Of a DNA stretch of 64,000 bases, positions 47,438-56,225 are shown piece by piece. The DNA comes from Cnuibacter physcomitrellae (lineage in GTDB: Bacteria; Actinomycetota; Actinomycetes; Actinomycetales; Microbacteriaceae). The DNA is taken from assembly GCF_014640535.1 (NCBI RefSeq), contig NZ_BMHD01000001.1, positions 1,738,214 through 1,802,213 of the forward strand, read 5' to 3'. Position 1 is the first letter of the stretch, and the number at the start of each line of letters is the position of its first letter. A program made the position numbers and the translations under genes. A model generated the notes under the pieces. That model made no database searches and was not told where the DNA came from. It worked only from the letters and a program-made list of their open reading frames with translations.

Positions 47438-48784
47438 CTATCCCTTCTCGCCCTTCTGCTTCAGCGCCACGAAGGAGGCACGGAAGGAGGCGTGCGGATG
47501 CTGGATCGCCCGCAGCGGGGTCGCATCCGTTCCCGTGAGGAGCTCGGTGATCCACCCCATGACCACGCGCACCTTGCGCCGGAGCGTCGGGAGCACGAGC
47601 GCGTGATAGCCGCGGTGCGCGAGCCAGGCGGGGAGCCCCTTGAGCTGGATGCCCTTGATGTTCGCCGCTCCTGTGGCGATGCCGTAGCTCGCGACCGTGC
47701 CGAGGGACGGGTGGCGGTACTCCTCCGGCGCCTGGCCGCGCAGGGCGGCGAGGATGTTGCGCGCCGCGACGGGGCCCTGGCGCATGGCGTTCTGGGCGTT
47801 CGGCGGGTAGTAGGCGGGCTGCTTCTCCGCGGTGAGGTCGGGCACCTGCGCGATGTCGCCCACCGCCCACAGCCCGTCGACCCACGTGCCGTCCTCGCGG
47901 ACCACGTGCAGGGTGGCCTCGGCCATCACGTGCCCCTTGGGGCCTCGCGGCACGTCGAGGCGGTCGAGCACCGGGTTCGGCTGCACGCCGGCCGTCCAGA
48001 TCAGCGTGTTCGTCGCGATGCTCTCCCCGGTGGAGAGCACGACCTCGCCGCCCTCGCACGACTTCACGGTGGTCTCCAGCCGCACGTCCACCCCGCGGTC
48101 GCGGAGGTGCTGCAGCGTCCATCCGGAGAGCTCGGGGCCCACCTCGGGCGCGACGCGGTCGAGCGCCTCGACCAGGATCCAGCGGATCGTGGCGGGATCG
48201 AGCTGCGGGTACTCCTTCACGGCCAGGCGGGTGAGGTTCGACAGCTCCGAGAGCGCCTCCACCCCGGTGTAGCCGCCGCCGACGAAGAAGAAGGTGAGAG
48301 CGCGCCGCCGCTCGTCCTCGTCCTGCGCGTTCGCGGCGATCGAGAGCTGCTCCAGGACGTGGTTGTGCGCGTAGACCGCCTCCTCGACGGTCTTGAACCC
48401 GATCCCGAGCTCCTCCAGTCCCGGCGTCGGGAACACACGCGTCACGGCGCCCATCGCCAGGATGGCCTCGTCGTAGGCGAGCTCGACGCTGCTCCCGTCG
48501 ACGACCTCGACCGTGGCGCGCTTGACGGCCGAGTCGAGCCCGGTCACCGAACCGCGGATGACGCGACAGCGTCGGAGCGACGGACGCAGGGTCACGGCCA
48601 CGTCGACGGGATCGACGTGACCGCCCGCCACCTCCGGCAGGAGGGGTTGGTACGTCATGTACGGATTGGGGTCGACGACCGTGATGGACAGCGGCAGCTC
48701 CCTCTCGCGCTGCAGGGTGCGGGCGGCATAGAGCCCGGCGTAGCCGCCGCCGAGGATGAGGACCTTCTGCGCAGTTCGAGGCAT
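47438..48784 (-). CDS. NAD(P)/FAD-dependent oxidoreductase, type II NADH dehydrogenase-like
   Basis: A 448-residue flavoprotein: FAD site ILGGGYAGLYAA (residues 10-21), second dinucleotide fold FFFVGGGYTGVEALSEL near 160, and the FAD-contacting TLIWTAGVQPN and LWAVGDIAQVPD. C-terminal hydrophobic and amphipathic segments fit the peripheral membrane attachment of NDH-2, which oxidises NADH and reduces quinone. The start is the ATG immediately before PRTAQKVLILGG; there is no ribosome site, so translation may be leaderless. Confidence 0.87.
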   Translation of the reverse strand: MPRTAQKVLILGGGYAGLYAARTLQRERELPLSITVVDPNPYMTYQPLLPEVAGGHVDPVDVAVTLRPSLRRCRVIRGSVTGLDSAVKRATVEVVDGSSVELAYDEAILAMGAVTRVFPTPGLEELGIGFKTVEEAVYAHNHVLEQLSIAANAQDEDERRRALTFFFVGGGYTGVEALSELSNLTRLAVKEYPQLDPATIRWILVEALDRVAPEVGPELSGWTLQHLRDRGVDVRLETTVKSCEGGEVVLSTGESIATNTLIWTAGVQPNPVLDRLDVPRGPKGHVMAEATLHVVREDGTWVDGLWAVGDIAQVPDLTAEKQPAYYPPNAQNAMRQGPVAARNILAALRGQAPEEYRHPSLGTVASYGIATGAANIKGIQLKGLPAWLAHRGYHALVLPTLRRKVRVVMGWITELLTGTDATPLRAIQHPHASFRASFVALKQKGEKG

Positions 48785-48872
48785 ACGGCAGACCGTACGC
48801 CCGACGCCGCCCGCGCCCCACCCCCTGACGGACGGGGTGCGGGTGCCGGCAAGGACCGTGTTGAATCGGAGC

Positions 48873-49694
48873 ATGGCGAACCATCTGTTCACGCTCGCGT
48901 CCGGGAGGTCGCTGGGGGTCTCGGCCACGGGCGACCCCGCCTCGGGCCGGCTCGTCGTGGTCTGCCATCCGACTCCGGGTGCGGGAGGGTTCGACCCGGA
49001 TCCGATCGCCACGCAGCGGTCGAACACGCACATCCTCTCGCTCGACAGGCCCGGCTACGGCGCCTCCGACCCGCTGCGTCCGGGCGAGCCGACGCGGATC
49101 GAGGCCCGCGCCGACGACATCGCCGAGTTCCTCTCGCGGTCGGAGCAGGTGGCGCGCTCCTCCGGCGGCAGCCGGTACGGCCGGGTCGGCGTGGTCGGCT
49201 GGGGCACCGGCGGGATGGTCGCGCTCTCGCTCGCCGCGCGGCGACCCGACCTCGTCGACCGCGTCGCGGCGGTCTCCGTGCCGACCCCGACCACGCAGAC
49301 GTTCGACCCCGTCCTGCAGGGACTCGTGCCGTACTCGCTCGCCTCGCTCGACGTGACCGCGGAGGATCCCGCGCTGCGCAAGCCCGGCCTCCGGAACCGA
49401 CTCGACCGGATGCTCGAGGAGGCCGCGCTGCAGGGCTCGGTCGGCGGCGAGACGGACCGGCTCGCGCTGCGCGACCACCGGTGGACCCACCAGCTCGGCG
49501 CCGTCGAGGCGCCGACGCTGCTCGTCTACGGCGAGGGCGCGGGCGACCGCGACGAGCTCACCACCGTCGACGACGGGGCGTGGCTCCGGCGGCGGATGCC
49601 GCGCGGCGTCGCCCGGGTCGTCCGCGTCCGGGGCGCGGGCGCGCTCGTGATCGCGAGCGTGTGGGGCCGCATCCTCCGGCACGTCTCGTCCTGA
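48873..49694 (+). CDS. Alpha/beta hydrolase-fold protein lacking the nucleophile serine
   Basis: A 273-residue alpha/beta hydrolase relative. It has the oxyanion-side HPTPGAGG, LSLDRPGYGASDPL, and a nucleophile elbow VVGWGTGGMVALSL. In active enzymes this reads GxSxG; here position 111 is Gly, so the catalytic Ser is absent and the usual esterase reaction is unlikely. It may be a binding protein or use another residue. It ends before a family E dyad. Confidence 0.78.
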   Translation: MANHLFTLASGRSLGVSATGDPASGRLVVVCHPTPGAGGFDPDPIATQRSNTHILSLDRPGYGASDPLRPGEPTRIEARADDIAEFLSRSEQVARSSGGSRYGRVGVVGWGTGGMVALSLAARRPDLVDRVAAVSVPTPTTQTFDPVLQGLVPYSLASLDVTAEDPALRKPGLRNRLDRMLEEAALQGSVGGETDRLALRDHRWTHQLGAVEAPTLLVYGEGAGDRDELTTVDDGAWLRRRMPRGVARVVRVRGAGALVIASVWGRILRHVSS

Positions 49695-49752
49695 GGCCCG
49701 CGGCGGCGGTCGTCGTCATCGCCGTCGGCCCGCGCCGTGTGACGTCGCTTCG

Positions 49753-49807
49753 ACACCGAATGCGTGAAAGCCCCGCATATATCGCGGGGCTTTCACGTAT
49801 TCGGTGT
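49753..49807. terminator. Family E dyad (copy 1), convergent terminator
   Basis: 24-bp arms (ACACCGAATGCGTGAAAGCC and following CCGC) with one G-T type mismatch around a seven-base centre, between the convergent alpha/beta hydrolase and HesB-like genes. Outer ACACCGAAT and inner AAGCCCCGC are shared with the dyad at 62883-62941. Confidence 0.8.
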
Positions 49808-49836
49808 TCAGGCGACGACGCAGCGCGCCTGGGGCG

Positions 49837-50127
49837 CTAGGCGCCCTGCTGGGCGAGCGCGAACCGCACCCCGCCCTGCTCGTCGATCTGGGCGTCGAGC
49901 ACCTTGTCGTCGAGCGCGGCGGTCGCCGACTCGTCGACGAAGACGTTCGCGCCCTGCGACTGGACGATCTGGTCGCTGCCCGCGGGCGCCGGAGCGAGGG
50001 CGACGTCGAAGCTGTCGCTCGCCGATCCGCTCGAGATGCGAAGGCCGCCCTCCGGGGCGCTGTCGCCGAGCGAGCGCTCCGCGAGGGTCTTCACGACGGT
50101 GCTGGCATTGTCGGTGAGGGTGAGCAT
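49837..50127 (-). CDS. HesB/IscA-like protein without cysteines
   Basis: A 96-residue protein of the HesB/IscA-like fold (LTDNASTVVKTLAERS, GLRISSGSASDSFDVALAPA, NVFVDESATAALDDKVLDAQ). True A-type Fe-S carriers need three conserved cysteines; none is present, so it cannot bind a cluster the same way. Such proteins are common in actinobacteria and often mislabelled as Fe-S assembly. The ATG follows GGAGAG. Confidence 0.75.
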   Translation of the reverse strand: MLTLTDNASTVVKTLAERSLGDSAPEGGLRISSGSASDSFDVALAPAPAGSDQIVQSQGANVFVDESATAALDDKVLDAQIDEQGGVRFALAQQGA

Positions 50128-50305
50128 GGGCTCTCCTTCCGTTCGTTGCTGATCCGGTCAGGTCTCCACGTTTCCGCGCTCCGCGGCCCGTGCCAACCCG
50201 TCTCCGGCGTCTCGGAGGGGATGTCCAGGAGACGCCAGGGTCGAGCCCCCAGGATGCGCGCTCACGCGGTGCGCGGCCTCTCGCGCGCACCGTCGAGCGG
50301 TCCGC

Positions 50306-50626
50306 TCAGGAGGCCCAGCGCGATCCGTGATCGGCGTCGAGCATCCGCCACACCGTGCGGGTGAGGGGCGGGTAGTCCAGGGCGATCTGCCGCAGGACGC
50401 GGTAGTCGCGGGACCGCGTGGGCCGCCGTCCGCCGTCGCGCATGATGTTGTCGGCCCGCAGCAGGGAGACCACGAGCTCGTCGACGCTCGGGAGCTCCTC
50501 CATGAACTCCCACGGGTCCTCCCCGAAGAGGAGGCGCTCCTGCACCACGGTCGCGAGCTCGTCGGCGGCCTCGGCACGCAGCACCTCGAGGGAGGCTCGC
50601 CCGCGGGGCAGGTAGTCATCGCTCAC
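50306..50626 (-). CDS. Hypothetical protein (about 106 residues)
   Basis: Soluble, acidic, helical protein with no recognised domain (EDPWEFMEELPSVDELVVSL, RSRDYRVLRQIALDYPPL). The GTG start follows GAAGG. The 178 bp between it and the HesB-like gene show no further gene or structure. Confidence 0.6.
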   Translation of the reverse strand: MSDDYLPRGRASLEVLRAEAADELATVVQERLLFGEDPWEFMEELPSVDELVVSLLRADNIMRDGGRRPTRSRDYRVLRQIALDYPPLTRTVWRMLDADHGSRWAS

Positions 50627-50726
50627 CCTTCGAGCCTAAGCGCACGCGTCCGGCGCCGGCGTGCGTGGTGCTGTGCATCCGCTCGATCGCTGGCGCCCCC
50701 GGCGCGGACGGCGGTTGGATGGGGGC

Positions 50727-51704
50727 ATGGCAGTGCACAGGACGGCGACCGCGTGGGTCGCGGAGGACTTCGGCGGGCTCGACGTGTTCCGGGAGGTGGA
50801 GCTGGAGGTGCCGGCGCCCGGCCCGGGCGAGGTGACGATCGACGTGCAGGCGGCGGGCATGAACCCCGCGGACGCGAAGCACGTCGCGCACGGCACCGAT
50901 CGCTCGCTGCTGCCGGTGCGGGTGGGCTACGAGGTGGCGGGGATCATCTCGGCGATCGGGCCCGACACCTCGATCGCGTCCGGTGGTGGCGCGGTGGGGG
51001 ATGCGGTGCTGGCGTTCCGCATCCGGGGCGGATACGCATCGGCGGTCACGGTGCCGGCGAAGGACGTCTACGCCAAGCCCGACACGCTCGACTTCGCGGA
51101 GGCGGCCAACCTGCTGCTGGCCGGCACCACGGCGGCCGAGATGCTCGCCGTGACCGGCGTGGGCCCGGGCGACACCGTGCTGCTGCACGGGGCATCGGGC
51201 GCGGTCGGGGTGAGCGTGCTGCAGCAGGCGTCGCTGCTCGGCGCCTCCGTGATCGGCACCGCGAGTCCTGCCCGGTTCGAGGCGGTGCGCGAGTTCGGCG
51301 GAGAGCCCGTGGAGTACGGCGAGGGTCTGCTCGAGCGTGTGCGCGCGCTGGCGCCGGACGGGGTCGCCGCGTCGCTGGATGCGGTGGGCACCGACGAGGC
51401 GGCCGACGTCTCGCTCGCGGTCACCGCGGACCGGCAGCGGATCGTGACCATCGCGAACGCCGGACGCGCCAAGGCGGACGGCTTCCGCTTCATCCAGGGC
51501 GCCATCCCCTCGAGCCAGGAGTACCGCGACGCGAACCGGCAGCGGATCATCGACCTCGCGGCGGCGCGCTCGCTCGTGGTGCCGATCGCCCGCACCTTCC
51601 CCCTCGACCAGGCCCGCGACGCCCTCCGCCTGCTGATGGAGCAGCACCCGGGCGGCAAGCTCGCCCTCATCCCGGGCCCGGAGGCCACCGACATCCGCGG
51701 CTGA
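50727..51704 (+). CDS. NADP-dependent quinone oxidoreductase-like enzyme (MDR family), copy 2
   Basis: A 325-residue paralogue of the enzyme at 27333-28349, with NPADAKHVAHGTD, the Rossmann loop LHGASGAVGVSVLQQAS near 155 and no zinc ligands. It lacks the Ala-rich insert of copy 1. GGATGGGGG precedes the ATG. Followed, like copy 1, by family A dyads. Confidence 0.86.
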   Translation: MAVHRTATAWVAEDFGGLDVFREVELEVPAPGPGEVTIDVQAAGMNPADAKHVAHGTDRSLLPVRVGYEVAGIISAIGPDTSIASGGGAVGDAVLAFRIRGGYASAVTVPAKDVYAKPDTLDFAEAANLLLAGTTAAEMLAVTGVGPGDTVLLHGASGAVGVSVLQQASLLGASVIGTASPARFEAVREFGGEPVEYGEGLLERVRALAPDGVAASLDAVGTDEAADVSLAVTADRQRIVTIANAGRAKADGFRFIQGAIPSSQEYRDANRQRIIDLAAARSLVVPIARTFPLDQARDALRLLMEQHPGGKLALIPGPEATDIRG

Positions 51705-51730
51705 CCCGCCCGCGGCCCCCCGCGGCCCGC

Positions 51731-51893
51731 CGAGTGCTCATTTTCGGCGGCATCCTGCGCGGCCTCGGCGCAAGAAGTGAGCACTCGACGGATGCGCCAG
51801 CAGGTGCACGTGAGGCTACGCAGCACGCGCGAACGCCGAGGGCTCACTTTCGGCGGCATTCCCACGCTCCCAGGGGCGAGAAGTGGGCACTCG
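51731..51893. repeat. Two family A dyads
   Basis: Units at 51731-51787 and 51837-51893 (106 bp apart) have outer arms CGAGTGCTCA/AAGTGAGCACTCG and a shared left core TTTTCGGCGGCAT or CTTTCGGCGGCAT. They fill most of the 287-bp gap between the oxidoreductase and the LolA-like gene. Confidence 0.82.
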
Positions 51894-51991
51894 ACGTGAG
51901 CCGCGCCCGCACGGCGAGGGGAGGGGCCCGCAGGCAACTCTCGGGGTGGCGGCGTAGCGTCGGGCGCAGCAACGCACGAGTGAGGTGACGC

Positions 51992-53095
51992 ATGGCACGC
52001 ACGTGGCAGCGCTGGGTTCCGGCGGTGGCCGTCCCCGCGGTGATCGCCGCAGCGGTGGTGGGCGGAGCGGTCTCGACCGCCTCCGCGGATCTGCCCGACA
52101 AGAGCCCGCAGGAGGTGCTCGAGCTGGCCGCCGGCGCCGACGTGAGCGCCTATTCCGGCGACGTCGAGCAGACCTCCGACCTCGGGCTCCCCGACGTGTC
52201 GGGGCTCGGGTCGGGCTCCTCCGGCTCGAGTCGAGGCGGCGCGAGCGGTGACGGCGATCAGACCGCGGCCGACGCCCTCGAGCTGCTCACCGCCGACCAC
52301 TCGGCACGTGTCTACGTCGACGGCGACGCTGCCCGCATCCAGGTGCTCGACCAGCTCGCGGAGCGCGACGTCATCGCCTCGCCCGACGGCGTGTGGCTCT
52401 ACGACTCGAAGGACGCCTCGGCCGTGCATGTCACGCGGGGCGAGGGCGCCGCACCCGACGGCAGCGCCGCGCCCGAGACGCAGACCCTCTCCCCCGCCGA
52501 CCTCGCCCAGCGCTTCCTCGACGCGGTCGATTCCTCCACCGAGGTCTCGCTCGGTCCCGACGCGTCAGTGGCGGGTCGCGACGCGTACGACCTCGTCCTC
52601 ACCCCGCGCGGCGGCGACACCCTCGTCGGCAGCGTCTCGATCGCGGTCGACGCCGAGACCGGGCTCCCGCTGCGCGTCCAGGTCCTGGCCACCGGCGCCT
52701 CCGACCCGGCGTTCGAGGTCGGCTTCACCTCGATCTCCTACGACACCCCGTCCGCCGACCTCTTCGCGTTCACCCCTCCCGCGGGGACCGACGTGACCGA
52801 GAAGGACGCCTCCGACTGGACCGGCGACGCCGGCGACGCGTCGGGGCACGGCGACAGCACGCATCCGAGGCCGACGGTGACCGGCGAGGGCTGGTCGTCG
52901 GTGGTGTCGATCCCGACCGGGCAGGCGGGAGTCGGCGACCTCACGTCGTCGCCGCTCTTCTCGCAGCTGGCGACCCGGGTCGACGGCGGATACGCGCTGC
53001 AGACCACGCTGGTGTCGGCGCTCATCACCGACGACGGGCGCGTGCTCGTGGGTGCGGTGCCGCTCGGCTCGCTGCAGTCGGCCGCCGCGCAGTAG
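51992..53095 (+). CDS. LolA-like exported protein
   Basis: A 367-residue secreted protein with a signal peptide (1-32, cleavage near ASA) and a fold resembling LolA/RseB lipoprotein carriers (YSGDVEQTSDLGLPD; ARIQVLDQLAERDVIASPDGVWLYD; DAYDLVLTPRG; VSIAVDAETGLPLRVQVLA). Gly/Ser-rich inserts occur near 75-95 and 270-290. Gram-positives lack an outer membrane, so it more likely senses or carries a lipid or lipoprotein for the ABC exporter encoded ten bases downstream. Confidence 0.75.
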   Translation: MARTWQRWVPAVAVPAVIAAAVVGGAVSTASADLPDKSPQEVLELAAGADVSAYSGDVEQTSDLGLPDVSGLGSGSSGSSRGGASGDGDQTAADALELLTADHSARVYVDGDAARIQVLDQLAERDVIASPDGVWLYDSKDASAVHVTRGEGAAPDGSAAPETQTLSPADLAQRFLDAVDSSTEVSLGPDASVAGRDAYDLVLTPRGGDTLVGSVSIAVDAETGLPLRVQVLATGASDPAFEVGFTSISYDTPSADLFAFTPPAGTDVTEKDASDWTGDAGDASGHGDSTHPRPTVTGEGWSSVVSIPTGQAGVGDLTSSPLFSQLATRVDGGYALQTTLVSALITDDGRVLVGAVPLGSLQSAAAQ

Positions 53096-53105
53096 TGCGG
53101 CGTCG

Positions 53106-54125
53106 ATGAGCGCGGTCGCGCAGGCTCCGGCGCGCCCCGGCGACTCCGGGCTCCCCGGGTCCGAGCTGGCCATCGAGACCCACGGGCTCACCAAGCGGTT
53201 CGGATCGCAGCTCGCCGTCGCCGGCATCGACCTCGCTGTCCCCCGCGGGTCGGTGTTCGGCTTCCTCGGCCCGAACGGATCGGGCAAGACGACCACGATC
53301 CGGATGCTCCTCGGCCTCGCGCGCGCCAGCGCGGGTGAGATGCGGATGCTCGGCCGACCGATGCCGACCGACCTCGCCCACGTCCTCCCCGCCGTGGGCG
53401 CGCTCATCGAGGGCCCCGGCTTCACGCCGTTCCTGTCGGGCAGAGCCAACCTGCTGCGGTTCGACGCCGCCGACGGATGGGCGCCGCGCCGCACGCGTCG
53501 CGCGCGCGTCGACCGCGCCCTCGAACGCGTCGGGCTCACGCAGGCGGCGGGCAAGCGCGCCCGTGCGTACTCCCTCGGCATGAAGCAGCGCCTCGGGATC
53601 GCGAACGCGCTGCTGATGCCGCGCGACCTCATCGTGCTCGACGAGCCCACCAACGGGCTGGATCCGCAGGGCACCCGGGAGGTGAGGTCGCTCATCCGGT
53701 CGCTCGCCGCCGAGGGGACCACGGTGTTCGTGTCGAGTCACCTGCTCGCCGAGATCGAGCAGATGTGCACGCACGCGGCCGTGATGAGCGCGGGCGCGAT
53801 CGTGGCGCAGGGCTCGCTCGACGAGCTGCGCGCCGGCGGCGAGAGCCGAGCGGTGCTGACCACACGGGTGTCGGATGCGGACACCGCGGCCGCCGTGCTG
53901 CGACGGCTCCTGCACCGCGACGACGACTCCGAGGTCGAGATCGAGGTGCGGGCGGGCGAGGAGCGGATCGTGAGCGCGGTGCTCGCGCCCGACGTGCCGC
54001 CGGAGCTGATCGTCCGCGAGCTCGTCGAGGCGGGCGTGGCCGTGCTCGGGTTCGCCGTGCAGAAGACCTCGCTGGAGGACCGCTTCGTCGCCCTGACGGG
54101 GGAGGGGTTCGATGTCGTCCGCTGA
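53106..54125 (+). CDS. ABC exporter ATP-binding protein
   Basis: A 339-residue CcmA-type ATPase: Walker A GPNGSGKTT near 62, signature YSLGMKQR (a variant of LSGGQ usual in this subfamily), Walker B LIVLDEPTNGLDP and the H-loop VSSHLL. The C-terminal extension (260-339) is typical of exporters of drugs, lipids or peptides. It starts ten bases after the LolA-like gene and overlaps its permease by 14 bp. Confidence 0.9.
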   Translation: MSAVAQAPARPGDSGLPGSELAIETHGLTKRFGSQLAVAGIDLAVPRGSVFGFLGPNGSGKTTTIRMLLGLARASAGEMRMLGRPMPTDLAHVLPAVGALIEGPGFTPFLSGRANLLRFDAADGWAPRRTRRARVDRALERVGLTQAAGKRARAYSLGMKQRLGIANALLMPRDLIVLDEPTNGLDPQGTREVRSLIRSLAAEGTTVFVSSHLLAEIEQMCTHAAVMSAGAIVAQGSLDELRAGGESRAVLTTRVSDADTAAAVLRRLLHRDDDSEVEIEVRAGEERIVSAVLAPDVPPELIVRELVEAGVAVLGFAVQKTSLEDRFVALTGEGFDVVR

Positions 54126-55038
54126 CTCCGTGCCCGAGCCCGCCTCGGCCCCGGCCTCGACGCCCGGCCCCGAACCGGCCGCGCCCGCAGGGCGGGGCGG
54201 CACCGACGCCGGGCGCCCGCGCCGGGCGGTCGGCCTCGGCTTCCTGCTCTCCGAGCTCGCGACGCTGTTCCGCCGCCCGCGCACCTGGGCGATGCTCGCC
54301 GCGCTGGCCGCCGTGCCCGTGCTCATCGCCGTGGCCGTGCGGCTCACCGACGGGGGCGACGGCCGCGGGCCCGCGTTCCTCGGCAGCATCACGCAGAACG
54401 GGCTCTTCGTCGGGTTCACCGCCCTGGTCGTGTCGATCCCGCTGTTCCTGCCGCTCACCGTGGGCGTGGTGGCGGGCGACTCCATCGCCGGCGAGGCGAG
54501 CTCCGCCACTCTCCGCTACCTTCTCGTGTCGCCGGTGGGCCGCATCCGCCTGCTCGTCGTGAAGTTCACGGCCGCCGTGGTGTTCTGCCTGGTCGCGACG
54601 CTGGCCGTGACCGTCGTCGGCACCCTGATCGGATGGGCGCTGTTCCCGATCGGGCCCGTCACGCTGCTGTCGGGAGCGACCGTCGACGTCGGCGAGGCCC
54701 TCGGCCGCAGCCTCCTCATCGCGCTGTTCGTGGCGCTCTCGCTGACCGGACTCGCGGCGATCGGGCTGTTCATCTCGACGCTGACGGATGCGCCGGTCGG
54801 CGCCATGGCCGCGACCGTCGTGCTGGCGATCGCCGCTCAGGTGGTGGGCCAGCTCTCGCAGCTGGAGTGGCTGCATCCGTGGCTCTTCACCTACCACTGG
54901 CTCGACTTCGCCGACCTCCTGCGCCAGCCGATCGACTGGAGCTCGTTCGGAGGCAACGCCCTGCTGCAGCTGGCGTACGTGGCGGTGTTCGGGGCGCTCG
55001 CCTACGGCCGGTTCACCACGAAGGACGTGCTGTCGTAA
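54112..55038 (+). CDS. ABC exporter permease (ABC-2 type)
   Basis: A 308-residue membrane protein with six helices after a 45-residue Pro/Ala-rich cytoplasmic head (LSELATLFRRPRTWAMLAAL begins the domain). Partner of the ATPase at 53106-54125. Substrate unknown; the LolA-like protein in the same operon hints at a lipid or lipoprotein cargo. Confidence 0.87.
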   Translation: MSSADSVPEPASAPASTPGPEPAAPAGRGGTDAGRPRRAVGLGFLLSELATLFRRPRTWAMLAALAAVPVLIAVAVRLTDGGDGRGPAFLGSITQNGLFVGFTALVVSIPLFLPLTVGVVAGDSIAGEASSATLRYLLVSPVGRIRLLVVKFTAAVVFCLVATLAVTVVGTLIGWALFPIGPVTLLSGATVDVGEALGRSLLIALFVALSLTGLAAIGLFISTLTDAPVGAMAATVVLAIAAQVVGQLSQLEWLHPWLFTYHWLDFADLLRQPIDWSSFGGNALLQLAYVAVFGALAYGRFTTKDVLS

Positions 55039-55044
55039 CGGTCC

Positions 55045-55578
55045 TCAGCGCTCGGTCTCGCCCGCGCCGCCGGGCGGATCGACGAGCAGGTCGACGCGGT
55101 CGGCGAGGTAGCGCTCGAGCGGGGTCGTCGCTCCGCTCGAGGGGCTCCACCGCACCAGCACGATCCCCTCGGCCACGATCAGCGGACCCGAGGGCTCTCC
55201 GCGATCGAGGGCGGCCAGGTCGACGGGTGAGGCGTCGTAGTTGACCGTGTCGCCGGGCGCGAACGGGCCCTTGAACGCCGCGAGCTGATGCGCGCGCCGC
55301 ACCTCCTGCGAGACGGCCTGGTTGTTCGGATGCCGCGGCTCGACCGCCCGCGTGACCTCCCCGGTGGCGAAGAGCTCGCCCCGCGCTCCGACGAGCAGCA
55401 CGCCGAGCCGCCAGACGCGACCGACCGGCACCATCTGCGGAGCGCGCTGGATCCCGAGCACCCGCTTCGGGACGACGTAGTCCGCGAGCGCCTCGTCGCG
55501 CGCTCCGGCGGTCTCGAGGCGCGCGACCGCGGCCTCGACCGCAGTGCTCACCGCCCGGCTGGGGCTCACGTCATCCAC
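55045..55578 (-). CDS. Hypothetical protein (about 177 residues)
   Basis: Soluble protein with no recognised domain. Notable stretch: VVPKRVLGIQRAPQMVPVGR. The start must lie below 55602 because a divergent gene begins there; GTG at 55578 (VDDVSPS) or 55569 is possible. Its end is six bases from the convergent ABC permease stop, with no dyad. Confidence 0.6.
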   Translation of the reverse strand: MDDVSPSRAVSTAVEAAVARLETAGARDEALADYVVPKRVLGIQRAPQMVPVGRVWRLGVLLVGARGELFATGEVTRAVEPRHPNNQAVSQEVRRAHQLAAFKGPFAPGDTVNYDASPVDLAALDRGEPSGPLIVAEGIVLVRWSPSSGATTPLERYLADRVDLLVDPPGGAGETER

Positions 55579-55601
55579 GCTCCCGAGCCTATGCTGCGAC
55601 C

Positions 55602-56216
55602 ATGGAACCGAAGGCGACACTCCAGCGCTACCTCGCGGTCCGCCGCTCCGACCTGCTCGCGAAGCTCGACGGACTCGGCGAGTACGACATCCGCCGCCCG
55701 CTCACTCCGACGGGCACGAACCTCCTCGGCCTGGTGAAGCACGTCGCGAGCGTGCAGCTCGAGTACTTCGGTCTCGTCTTCGGCCGGCCGGGTCCCGCCC
55801 TCCCGTGGATGGACGACACCGCACCCGACAACGCCGACATGTGGGCGACGGCGGACGAGTCGAGGGAGGACATCGTCGAGCTCCACCACTACTCCGCCGC
55901 CCACTCCGACGCGACCATCGACGCCCTGCCCCTCGACGCTCCGGGATCCGTGCCGTGGTGGGATGAGGCCCGCCGCGCCGTCACGCTGCACCAGATCCTG
56001 GTGCACGTCTGCGTCGAGACCGCTCGCCACGCGGGCCACGCCGACATCGTCCGCGAGCTCATCGACGGGCGGATCGGCAACGGCCCGGCCGACCCCAACA
56101 TCCCGCCGCTCGACTCCGACGCCTGGTCCGCGCACACCGCCCGCGTCGAGGCAGCCGCCCGCGCCGCCGCCTCCGCGACCGCGACCGGTCGCGCTACCGG
56201 AGGCAACCGGGCGTAG
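55602..56216 (+). CDS. DinB-family (DUF664) protein
   Basis: Four-helix DinB-fold protein of 204 residues. Metal-binding histidines lie in GLVKHVASVQLEYFG and in HQILVHVCVETARHAGHADI, as in DinB/bacillithiol-transferase relatives. Possibly a thiol-dependent transferase; substrate unknown. Confidence 0.87.
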   Translation: MEPKATLQRYLAVRRSDLLAKLDGLGEYDIRRPLTPTGTNLLGLVKHVASVQLEYFGLVFGRPGPALPWMDDTAPDNADMWATADESREDIVELHHYSAAHSDATIDALPLDAPGSVPWWDEARRAVTLHQILVHVCVETARHAGHADIVRELIDGRIGNGPADPNIPPLDSDAWSAHTARVEAAARAAASATATGRATGGNRA

Positions 56217-56225
56217 GGTGCGGGT

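Noticed and set aside
51992-53095. Outer-membrane lipoprotein system
   Set aside because: The organism appears to be a monoderm actinobacterium; no LolB, Bam or Lpt genes are present.
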